Source: Thiosocius sp049669185 (GTDB taxonomy: Bacteria > Pseudomonadota > Gammaproteobacteria > Chromatiales > Chromatiaceae). Taken from it: a stretch of 7,269 nucleotides of DNA. Shown here piece after piece: positions 1-5,555 of this stretch. A program made the translations under genes and the position numbers. Each line of letters begins with the position of its first letter. Positions within the stretch are counted from its first letter, which is position 1. The DNA lies in the NCBI GenBank assembly GCA_049669185.1, contig JBATKF010000101.1:1-7269 (forward strand). Direction: 5' to 3'. Under the pieces are notes generated by a model, which was not told the DNA's origin, ran no database searches, and worked only from the letters and a program-made list of their open reading frames with translations.

Positions 1-26
1 TCTACAAGATTCTCTAAGACCGGAAG

Positions 27-212
27 GTGCGTCGTGTCGATCCAGCGTGGCGCCGCAACGTGGAGACTCACGGGATTGTCTGCGTCGCACCTCCCTCAGA
101 TCTCCGCGCGCTGTTGGAGGACATCCGGGAGTTCGGGTCGGTAACTTTACGGCCGGCGTGGCGGAGAATAGCGCCACATCGGATCGACGGTTGCGCAGTT
201 CGGAGCACATGA
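27..212 (+). CDS. Possible small hypothetical protein
   Basis: A 61-codon open frame beginning with GTG and ending TGA at 210-212. Its stop overlaps the ATG of the next gene in an ATGA arrangement, which is typical of translationally coupled genes and is the main reason to list it. The middle part (about residues 20-40) reads like an amphipathic helix (a run ending LLEDIREFG). Codons in the first two thirds favour G or C at the third position, and the last third looks less coding-like. The frame has a stop at 15-17, so it does not extend much further upstream. A GGAAG lies immediately before the GTG, too close to be an ideal ribosome site. I recognise no family and cannot exclude a chance ORF. 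Confidence 0.25.
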   Translation: MRRVDPAWRRNVETHGIVCVAPPSDLRALLEDIREFGSVTLRPAWRRIAPHRIDGCAVRST

Positions 213-583
213 ATTCTGGAAAAACGGCACAGGACGATGCGATGAACGACGCGGGCGACCAACGGGTCCTCTGCCCCCACTGCGGGCAACCACATGACGC
301 AGCCGCGAAAGCCTGCCCTGCCTGCGGGGTGGCCTGCGAGCCGGCGGCAATGCTTCCGGGTGCGGCGTCGGAGTGGGCCCATGCCAGGGACGGTCTCAAG
401 ACCAAATGGGTGGTCTCAGTGATTGCGTTTTGGGTTAGCGTGGTCATCTTGGGAGTTGTCTTCTTCATCGAACAGCGGCTCAATCTCACGCTTGCCTCCA
501 TCGCCCTCGGCATGCTGGTCATCGGAATCTGGTTGAAGACCCGTTATCAAATGCGTCTCCGCAACGATCCGAGCGAACATTGA
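209..583 (+). CDS. Zinc-ribbon protein with two membrane segments
   Basis: A 124-residue protein. Near the N-terminus two Cys pairs, C22-x2-C25 and C36-x2-C39, each followed by Gly, form the knuckles of a small zinc ribbon. A hydrophilic linker follows, then two hydrophobic helices at about residues 67-87 and 93-109, then a short basic tail. The expected topology is a hairpin in the inner membrane with the ribbon on the cytoplasmic side. Such proteins are common and mostly uncharacterised, so I assign no role. The start at 209 is chosen because it overlaps the preceding stop (ATGA) and has GGAG at 202-205. An in-frame ATG at 242 with AGGA at 231-234 is a good alternative and would keep the whole ribbon. 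The call is firm for the architecture only. Confidence 0.72.
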   Translation: MNSGKTAQDDAMNDAGDQRVLCPHCGQPHDAAAKACPACGVACEPAAMLPGAASEWAHARDGLKTKWVVSVIAFWVSVVILGVVFFIEQRLNLTLASIALGMLVIGIWLKTRYQMRLRNDPSEH

Positions 584-1007
584 CACGCGGCCGCTTAATC
601 GATCTGGGATGCCGGGCTGCCGATTTGCACCATCGGTACCATGAGATCCACAGTGTCTTGTTCGGTGCGGCTTCGTTCCGCTTGATTGTCGATGCACTGC
701 GCGGGCATCGGCGACGTGCCTACAAAGAATGCCCACAGACGCTGCAAGGCCCCCGCGACGAGTTGGCCATACTCGAGGGACACATCACCGGTCTTACGCT
801 GGCAGACGCTGGTAAAGGCGTCGACCGCGAAATGCGGTAGGTGCTGCTGGAATACACGCGGAGCCTGAGCAAGACGAATCGGCCTACCGCGACCCAGGAC
901 CCGAAATCCGCTCGCGTTTTACCGAGGACAAGCGCCAATATGACCACCTGCTGTCGCAGCTGGAAAGCCTGGGGACCCGGCTCAACAGACTCTTCTCCAA
1001 TTACTGA
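580..1007 (+). pseudogene. Probable frameshifted gene of unknown family
   Basis: Two partial reading frames look coding and neither is complete. From about 580 to 840 one frame is open with plausible codon use and ends at TAG 838-840. Its only early start is a TTG at 580 that overlaps the previous stop. From 816 to TGA 1005-1007 a different frame is open. Its last 40 codons are strongly coding-like (CTG, CAG, GAC and CGC rich) and encode a charged amphipathic helix ending in LESLGTRLNRLFSNY. That second frame has no ATG, GTG or TTG start, and a hairpin terminator lies about 20 bases after its stop. Together these suggest one ancestral gene of about 140 codons broken by a frameshift, and perhaps a nonsense change, around 815-860. 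A sequencing or assembly indel would look the same. I recognise no family. Confidence 0.35.
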
Positions 1008-1027
1008 TGCGCGGGTCTTGATAGCCC

Positions 1028-1054
1028 GGCTGGGCGGCGACGCCGCCCGGCTTT
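1028..1054 (+). terminator. Hairpin terminator after the 580-1007 gene
   Basis: Positions 1028-1039 pair with 1041-1052. The core is eight perfect GC-rich base pairs (GGGCGGCG with CGCCGCCC), extended outward by G-C pairs and two G-T wobbles. It is followed by a short TTT and then CC. The T-tract is weak, so termination may be partial. Its place 20 bases past the TGA at 1005-1007 fits the end of a transcription unit. Confidence 0.6.
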
Positions 1055-1143
1055 CCATATGAGACAAGACGGAATCGAAAACAGGTAGCCATGTGGCCGG
1101 TACGCAATACCTGGATGCTTCGCCCGAATTCAGTATTTGCCGG

Positions 1144-1183
1144 AAGTCAAAAAAATGCAATAAAAATGTCATAAAAGGACCAT
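1144..1183 (+). promoter_or_regulatory. Pho-box-like 11-bp direct-repeat array with phased A-tracts
   Basis: Four 7-mers lie exactly 11 bases apart, each pair separated by AAAA: AAGTCAA (1144), ATGCAAT (1155), ATGTCAT (1166) and GGACCAT (1177). The PhoB target is known as direct 7-bp repeats close to CTGTCAT separated by an AT-rich 4-bp spacer, an 11-bp period. The unit at 1166 matches six of seven positions, its neighbours match four, and the last matches three. The sequence lies directly before a remnant of a phosphate-transport accessory gene, which raises the plausibility. The A-tracts are also spaced at about one helical turn, so the DNA should be curved whether or not PhoB binds. Confidence 0.35.
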
Positions 1184-1186
1184 GGC

Positions 1187-1276
1187 GCCTGCGACGTGCT
1201 GGTCATGCAGGATTCAATCGCAGACACCGCCCAGGATATCTCGGGCTTGTTGGTCGAGCGCCGGATGAAGGTGCCG
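1187..1276 (+). pseudogene. Remnant of a DUF47/PhoU-like (TIGR00153) protein
   Basis: A stretch of about 30 codons in one frame reads DVLVMQDSIADTAQDISG and continues LLVERRMKVP. This resembles the central part of the DUF47 (PhoU_div) family, where a run of the type 'QD.IADTA.DIAGL' is conserved. These cytoplasmic helical proteins of a little over 200 residues usually sit beside Pit-type phosphate transporters. Only this piece is recognisable. The frame has a stop at 1172-1174, no family-like N-terminus, and loses similarity after 1276 before stopping at 1355-1357. It is therefore a fragment left by deletion, not a working gene. The identification is from memory of the family motif and needs a profile search. 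Confidence 0.45.
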
Positions 1277-1607
1277 ATAAGCATCATATCCTGTACAGCG
1301 CCGGCGAGACCTGGGTCGGTACCTTTACGCGGATCCATGGAGAGATGTGTCCGATGAGGTACCCTTGCGAACCCGAGCTTCGGCGCTACGCACCCGATCA
1401 AAAAGAGCGGGTCGTCCCCTAAGATCGCCCCGGCCGGCGCGGTAAGCCGCTAGCGACTGCGCGAACGGCCACCGGGACGAGTATTCTTCCGACCTCGGCG
1501 CAGCGTCCGCGGCGTCAGCGATAGAGAAGTGTTTCAGGCGGTGACCAACAGAAGAAGTAGACAGACGGCGGGGAGAGTGCAAAACATCACCACTATCGCG
1601 CGATGCC
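1277..1607. other. Gene-free stretch before the first kinase
   Basis: About 330 bases with no convincing coding frame. The open frames here have poor codon bias and no recognisable motif. I see no clear promoter hexamers and no strong hairpin. A purine-rich GGGGAGAG lies at 1570-1577, about 30 bases before the GTG of the kinase gene, which is too far to act as its ordinary ribosome site. With the fragment before it, the stretch looks like decayed DNA. Confidence 0.4.
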
Positions 1608-2801
1608 GTGGCTAAGAAACTCATTATCCAGACCACTTCGGGCGAGCGGATTCCTTTCCTGCGCGGCGTATTGGTAGAGTCTCTGGCGCGTTCCGGTCTC
1701 TCGTTCCAGGATGCCTATCTGGTAGCGCAGTCGGTGCGTGACGGGCTTGGCGATGGCGTCGAGATCAGCGCTGAAGCACTGAAGGAGCGGGTCACCTCTG
1801 AAGTCCGGAAACGCTTTGGCGAGACATTGGCAATTGCCTTTGAACGAGGCCCCGCCCTCGAGCGTCAGGTCACGGTCCGCTACGCGGCAGACAATGCGCC
1901 CTTTTCGGCCGGTCTGCTTTCACGGTCGCTGGAGGCCTGTGCGATCAGGCGTGAGGATGCGCTGGATACCGCGAAGCAGGTGCACGACCATCTGCGGAAT
2001 GCGGGCGAGGCCGTTATCGATCATCTTGCTCTCCGGCAGGTCGTCTATGAGCACCTACAGCAGCAGTGTTCGCAGTCGGCCGCGGATCGCTACCTCTGCT
2101 GGCAGCAGTTCAGAGACAGTGGTCTTCCGCTGATACTCCTGATTGGCGGTATCACCGGTACTGGAAAGAGCACGCTGACAACAGAATTGGCTTATCGGTT
2201 GAACATCGTCCGAACGCAGTCGACCGACATGATGCGCGAGATCGTGCGCTCCTATCTTCCGCGGAAAAAGGTCCCCACGCTGGCTTACTCGAGTTTCGAG
2301 GCATGGCGTGGTCTGACGAAGCGCGGCGCACCGGAAAACGACCCGGATAACGACGCCTTGATCCATGGTTTCTTGTCCCAGTTCAGTGCAGTAAGACAGG
2401 GGCTGGAGGCGACCATTTATCGGGCCGTCAAAGAGGCCCAGGACCTGATCGTGGACGGGGTGCATGTCTTGCCCTCTCGGCTCGAGCTGGACATCGCTAC
2501 CGATCAGGCGATCGTGATCCCGCTGATGCTGGTGGTGCCCAAACGAAAAACACTGGCGAAACGCCTCAAACATCGTGCACGTGAGCAGCCTGAGCGTCCC
2601 GCGTCGCGTTACATCCAGGGACTGGATAAGATATGGGCGCTGCAGTCGTATCTGGTCACCGAGGCGGAAAAACACGAAGTACCGCTAATCGTCAACAGCG
2701 ATATCGACGAGGCCCTGCATGAGCTCTTGATGCAGATCAGCGACACCATCGCCCGGCGCTTTCCGTCTAGCCCGAAAATCTCACCGGGCGAACGACCGTA
2801 G
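1608..2801 (+). CDS. 2-phosphoglycerate kinase family protein, paralogue A
   Basis: A 397-residue cytoplasmic P-loop kinase of the family of archaeal 2-phosphoglycerate kinase, which phosphorylates 2-phosphoglycerate to 2,3-diphosphoglycerate. Residues about 14-75 form an ATP-cone-like domain (IPFLRGVL, helices, and a regulatory-domain-like ending). Residues about 97-170 look like a second copy ending RYLCWQQFRDSG. The Walker A motif GITGTGKST is at 181-189. Downstream family signatures are RTQSTDMMREIVR (202-214), SSFEAWRGL (228-236), VDGVH (282-286) and an IWALQSYL run (342-349) before IVNSD. The GTG start is set by alignment with paralogue B, which has the same 20-residue spacing to the FLRG motif. 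No close Shine-Dalgarno is visible, and an out-of-frame ATG lies five bases upstream. Plant LPA1 proteins, linked to phytate synthesis, belong to the same superfamily, so the substrate is not proven. Confidence 0.8.
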   Translation: MAKKLIIQTTSGERIPFLRGVLVESLARSGLSFQDAYLVAQSVRDGLGDGVEISAEALKERVTSEVRKRFGETLAIAFERGPALERQVTVRYAADNAPFSAGLLSRSLEACAIRREDALDTAKQVHDHLRNAGEAVIDHLALRQVVYEHLQQQCSQSAADRYLCWQQFRDSGLPLILLIGGITGTGKSTLTTELAYRLNIVRTQSTDMMREIVRSYLPRKKVPTLAYSSFEAWRGLTKRGAPENDPDNDALIHGFLSQFSAVRQGLEATIYRAVKEAQDLIVDGVHVLPSRLELDIATDQAIVIPLMLVVPKRKTLAKRLKHRAREQPERPASRYIQGLDKIWALQSYLVTEAEKHEVPLIVNSDIDEALHELLMQISDTIARRFPSSPKISPGERP

Positions 2802-2844
2802 TTGGAAAATAGGCTTTGAAAAATAATGTTGGTTTCAGACTTAT

Positions 2845-2864
2845 GCTGTCGGATGAATGACAGC
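2845..2864 (+). other. Small hairpin downstream of paralogue A
   Basis: GCTGTC at 2845-2850 pairs perfectly with GACAGC at 2859-2864 around an 8-base loop. No T-tract follows, so it is not a standard terminator. It lies 44 bases past the kinase stop and 11 bases before the long palindrome. It could be part of a 3' end structure or a protein-binding dyad. Confidence 0.3.
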
Positions 2865-2875
2865 CTGTCCTCTGT

Positions 2876-2990
2876 GGGTTTTGGAACGATTTGGCCTTCG
2901 CATCTTGGGAGATCCTTCTCAAACCATAGCTACGGCTATGCTTTTTCAAACGATCACCCAACCTGCTTGGCCCTATCGCCCCAAAATTCC
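2876..2990. repeat. Long imperfect palindrome, MITE- or REP-like
   Basis: The two arms, 2876-2930 and 2935-2990, are reverse complements at about 33 of 55 positions, in ordered blocks: TTTTGG (2879-2884) with 2981-2986, CGAT (2887-2890) with 2975-2978, GGCC (2893-2896) with 2969-2972, TTGGG and GATC (2905-2914) with 2952-2961, and CATAGC (2925-2930) with 2935-2940. Small mismatched bulges separate the blocks. The whole fills the gap between paralogue A and the histidine kinase. Such a structure fits a decayed miniature transposable element, a REP-like element, or a long structured RNA. No other copy is present in this window and no target duplication is obvious. Confidence 0.55.
2925..2946 (+). 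terminator. Stem-loop with UACG tetraloop and T5 tract
   Basis: CATAGC (2925-2930) pairs with GCTATG (2935-2940) across TACG. The closing C-G pair makes this a cUACGg loop of the extra-stable UNCG class. CTTTTT follows at 2941-2946. This is a compact intrinsic terminator candidate for paralogue A, about 120 bases after its stop. The stem is only six pairs and half A-T, and it is also the tip of the larger palindrome, so its termination role is uncertain. Confidence 0.4.
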
Positions 2991-2998
2991 ACATCCCG

Positions 2999-4978
2999 GT
3001 GAGATTTCCGGGCTGGCTCCCGATGACGTCACGAAACATGTCAGAAATCACACGCTCAGCCTCGCGAACGCAGGGGTCCGCAGAGGATGCGGCCTTTCTG
3101 AGACCGCTGTGGTGGGCCTATGTGCCGGTCGTACTGCTCGCCTTGTTGGGCGCGTCGATCACGATCTTTCTGTTCGCGCAGTCCGTCGACAGGGTGAAAA
3201 GCGAGGTCGAGATAAAATTTCGCGAGGCCTCGCACGACCGTGTTCTGGTCGTACATCGCGAGATCGCCGCAGCGCTCGCGATAACCCAGGATATTGCGAG
3301 CCTGTTCGCCGCGTCGAAGGCGGTGAGCCGGCGTGATTTTAGAAGATTCGTCGGTCCATCGTTGCAGCGCTTCCCTGGCATAAGGGCCCTGGTGTGGGCG
3401 CCAGTGGTATCGGCCGCAGAACGCGCCGGTTTCGTTACCCGTGCTCGCGGCAGCTATCCTCCGTTCCAGATTCGCGAGTTCAAACCTGGGGGTAAGGGGG
3501 TCGAGAGCGGCGATCGCCGCTACCACTATCCTGTGCTGTATGTGCAGCCGTTCGCCAGCAACAAGGCGACTCTGGGTGCCGACTTGGCATCCGATCCGAT
3601 GATTTCGAAGCTGTTACAGCAGGCTGAAATTGCACAGACGCCACAGGTCTCGTCGGCGATCTCGCTGGACGGGGCTGATGCCGCGGAGAAGAGTTTTGTC
3701 GTCGCGATAGCGGTATCGTCCGAAGATGAGTCGGCAGAGGATGGTCACGGCCCACCCGCCGCTCGGGGCGGCCCCATCCGGGGCTTTGCGCTCGGCGCGT
3801 TTGGCATCAGGGACATCGTCGAGCAGGGCCTGTCGAATACTAGGCCGGGCGGCATCGACCTGCACTTTTACCGCGATGACACTGACGGCGTCGCCCCACT
3901 GTTGTATACGCATCTTTCCCGTCTGAGAGTCAGCTCGGGTCGCTCCACCAGCGAAGAAGACACTGACCTAACCTTCAGTGAGCACATCACTGTCGGCGGT
4001 GAGCAATGGCGGGTGGTGTGCAATCCAGCGCCTGGTCGATTCGAGATCAATCTGTTCACCAGCTGGATCATCCTGGCTGGAGGTATGGCGTTCACGGCCC
4101 TGCTCACGGTCTATCTGGCGACCATTGTCGGCCGGACGAGGCGGGTGCGACTGGAGGTCGAAGACAGGACCGCGCAACTGCGCGAGGCGGTAGCTGCCCT
4201 GAACCGCGAGGTCGGCGAGCGCAAGTCGGCCGAGCAGCAGCTACAGAACCTCAACGAGCGGCTGGAGCAGCATATCGCCAGTCGCACGGCCGAAGCGGAA
4301 AGGCGGGCCCAGTACCTGGAACAGTTCGCCTATGTCGCATCGCATGACCTTAAGGCGCCCTTGCGTGCAGTCAGCAATCTCGCGCAGTGGATCGAGGAGG
4401 ATCTCGATAAGAAGCTGAACGATTCCTCGCGGGAACAGCTGTCCCTGCTGCGTGACCGGGTACGTCGCATGCACGATCTGATCGAGGGGCTGCTGGAGTA
4501 TTCGCGCGTGGGTAGGACCGGCGCCCAGGAAGAGATGGTCGATACGCGCGAACTGATCGAAGAGACCATCGACTCGCTGTTGCCCCCTAAAGGTTTCAAG
4601 ATCCGAATTCGGGGTGACATGCCGACGCTGCGCGCTGATCGCCTGCAGCTCGGCCAGGTTTTCGCCAACCTGCTGAGCAACAGCCTCAAGCACCATGGCG
4701 GAGAAAAGGGCAAAATTCGGGTGGCGGTCGAGAACCTGGGCGAGCTGCACGAGTTCTCCGTATGCGATGATGGAGCGGGAATCGCGCCGGAATACCACGA
4801 CAAGGTCTTCCTGATGTTTCAGACGCTGGGATCGAGCGACATGGGCGGCAGCACCGGCATTGGTCTGGCGCTGGTGAAAAAGATCGTGGAAGAGCATGGC
4901 GGCAGGATAAGGCTCGAGTCGGCGGTCGGCGAGGGCACCTGCGTCTTCTTCACCTGGCCGAAAGGCCCGACTCAATAG
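2999..4978 (+). CDS. CHASE-domain sensor histidine kinase
   Basis: A membrane sensor kinase of up to 659 residues. In order: a short cytoplasmic tail; TM1 at about 37-60; a periplasmic region at about 61-350 whose centre (GIRALVWAPVV, then HYPVLYVQPF and LGADLASDP) is characteristic of CHASE ligand-sensing domains; TM2 at about 353-377; a charged coiled coil at about 383-438; a HisKA domain with phospho-acceptor H449 in SHDLKAPLRA; then HATPase_c with the N-box (N557, N561), G1 box DDGAGI (590-595), F-box MFQTLG and G2 box GGSTGIGLAL (616-625). All catalytic boxes look intact. It should autophosphorylate H449 and pass the phosphate to a receiver, most likely the one 57 bases downstream. The start is undecided: GTG 2999 (used for numbering), ATG 3023 and ATG 3038 all lack a Shine-Dalgarno. 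Confidence 0.9.
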   Translation: MRFPGWLPMTSRNMSEITRSASRTQGSAEDAAFLRPLWWAYVPVVLLALLGASITIFLFAQSVDRVKSEVEIKFREASHDRVLVVHREIAAALAITQDIASLFAASKAVSRRDFRRFVGPSLQRFPGIRALVWAPVVSAAERAGFVTRARGSYPPFQIREFKPGGKGVESGDRRYHYPVLYVQPFASNKATLGADLASDPMISKLLQQAEIAQTPQVSSAISLDGADAAEKSFVVAIAVSSEDESAEDGHGPPAARGGPIRGFALGAFGIRDIVEQGLSNTRPGGIDLHFYRDDTDGVAPLLYTHLSRLRVSSGRSTSEEDTDLTFSEHITVGGEQWRVVCNPAPGRFEINLFTSWIILAGGMAFTALLTVYLATIVGRTRRVRLEVEDRTAQLREAVAALNREVGERKSAEQQLQNLNERLEQHIASRTAEAERRAQYLEQFAYVASHDLKAPLRAVSNLAQWIEEDLDKKLNDSSREQLSLLRDRVRRMHDLIEGLLEYSRVGRTGAQEEMVDTRELIEETIDSLLPPKGFKIRIRGDMPTLRADRLQLGQVFANLLSNSLKHHGGEKGKIRVAVENLGELHEFSVCDDGAGIAPEYHDKVFLMFQTLGSSDMGGSTGIGLALVKKIVEEHGGRIRLESAVGEGTCVFFTWPKGPTQ

Positions 4979-5035
4979 CGAAAAGATCGAGATTGCCGAC
5001 CAAGCTGTCGATCGAAAAACCTGGAGCGCGGATTC

Positions 5036-5461
5036 ATGCTGAATGCTGACGACGCAATACTGCTGGTCGAGGATGACAGAGTGGACATCATGACGGTGCA
5101 GCGTGCGCTGAAGAAGAATCAGATCGGTAACCCGCTGCATGTCGCGCGCACCGGCCTGGATGCACTGGACATGCTGCGCGGGGCGCATGGACAGGAAAAG
5201 ATATCGCCACCGCCCGCGCTGATCCTGTTGGACCTGAACCTGCCAAAGATGAGCGGCATCGAATTCCTGCGCGCCGTGCGTAACGACCCCGAACTCCAAC
5301 AGATGCACATCATCGTGCTGACGTCGTCGAACGAGCCGAAAGATCGCGCCGCTGCGTTCGAACACGATGTCGACGACTACATCGTCAAGCCTCACTCCTT
5401 CGACGAGTTCTCGCGCGCGATCGCGACGGTACTGGCGCTCTGGGACGCACCGGAGACTTAG
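5036..5461 (+). CDS. Single-domain response regulator, CheY/Rcp1-like
   Basis: A 141-residue receiver with no output domain. The acidic pocket is E12-D13-D14. The phospho-acceptor is D66 in LLDLNLPKMSG, the switch Thr is T96 in VLTSS, the aromatic switch is Y115 and the conserved Lys is K118 in VKPHSF. The insertion between beta-2 and beta-3, the LDLNLP run and the length match the Rcp1-type receivers that partner phytochrome-like and other histidine kinases. It lies 57 bases after the CHASE histidine kinase on the same strand, so phosphotransfer from H449 of that kinase is the natural expectation. Its effect must come from protein-protein contact, since it has no DNA-binding or enzymatic domain. 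GGAG at 5023-5026, nine bases before ATG, supports the start. Confidence 0.9.
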   Translation: MLNADDAILLVEDDRVDIMTVQRALKKNQIGNPLHVARTGLDALDMLRGAHGQEKISPPPALILLDLNLPKMSGIEFLRAVRNDPELQQMHIIVLTSSNEPKDRAAAFEHDVDDYIVKPHSFDEFSRAIATVLALWDAPET

Positions 5462-5473
5462 CGCTGGTCGGCT

Positions 5474-5504
5474 TTGTCTCGAGAGCAGGACCTTGGGCTA
5501 CACT
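5474..5504 (+). promoter_or_regulatory. Possible sigma-70 promoter before paralogue B
   Basis: TACACT at 5499-5504 is a good -10 candidate. TTGTCT at 5474-5479 could serve as the -35, but the spacer is 19 bases, longer than optimal. It lies in the gap between the receiver stop and the second kinase, so it would drive paralogue B and the mutase homologue separately from the two-component genes. Sequence alone does not prove it. Confidence 0.3.
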
Positions 5505-5515
5505 CGATTAATCTT

Positions 5516-5533
5516 CCGGTGATGACTCGCCGG
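5516..5533 (+). promoter_or_regulatory. Hairpin in the 5' leader of paralogue B
   Basis: CCGGTGA (5516-5522) pairs with TCGCCGG (5527-5533), seven pairs with one G-U wobble, around a TGAC tetraloop. It starts 12 bases after the candidate -10 box and ends 22 bases before the kinase ATG. A GGTGGGG ribosome-site-like run begins in its last two bases. It could modulate translation or bind a protein. There is no T-tract, so it is not a terminator. Confidence 0.35.
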
Positions 5534-5555
5534 TGGGGCATATGCTGATACCACT

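Noticed and set aside
1093..1422. A 109-codon open frame over the gene-free region
   Set aside because: Poor codon bias and no motif. A different frame in the same stretch carries the DUF47-like remnant, so this frame is a shadow.
1589..1596. ACCACTAT occurs just upstream of paralogue A and again at 5550-5557 at the start of paralogue B
   Set aside because: An eight-base match between two leaders is easily due to chance, and the surrounding leader sequence does not align.
2816..2844. TTGAAA at 2816 with ACTTAT 17 bases later as a promoter for the histidine kinase
   Set aside because: The -10 element matches only three of six positions and lacks the key T-A start. The long palindrome also lies between it and the gene.
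2857..3336. A plus-strand frame overlapping the palindrome and the first part of the histidine kinase
   Set aside because: It runs through the palindrome and out of frame through the TM1 and CHASE coding region, and has no motif.
4241..5395. A long (384-codon) minus-strand frame across the histidine kinase and receiver
   Set aside because: It lies opposite two genes with complete catalytic motifs. Long antisense frames are common opposite GC-rich coding sequence, and the product has no recognisable domain.
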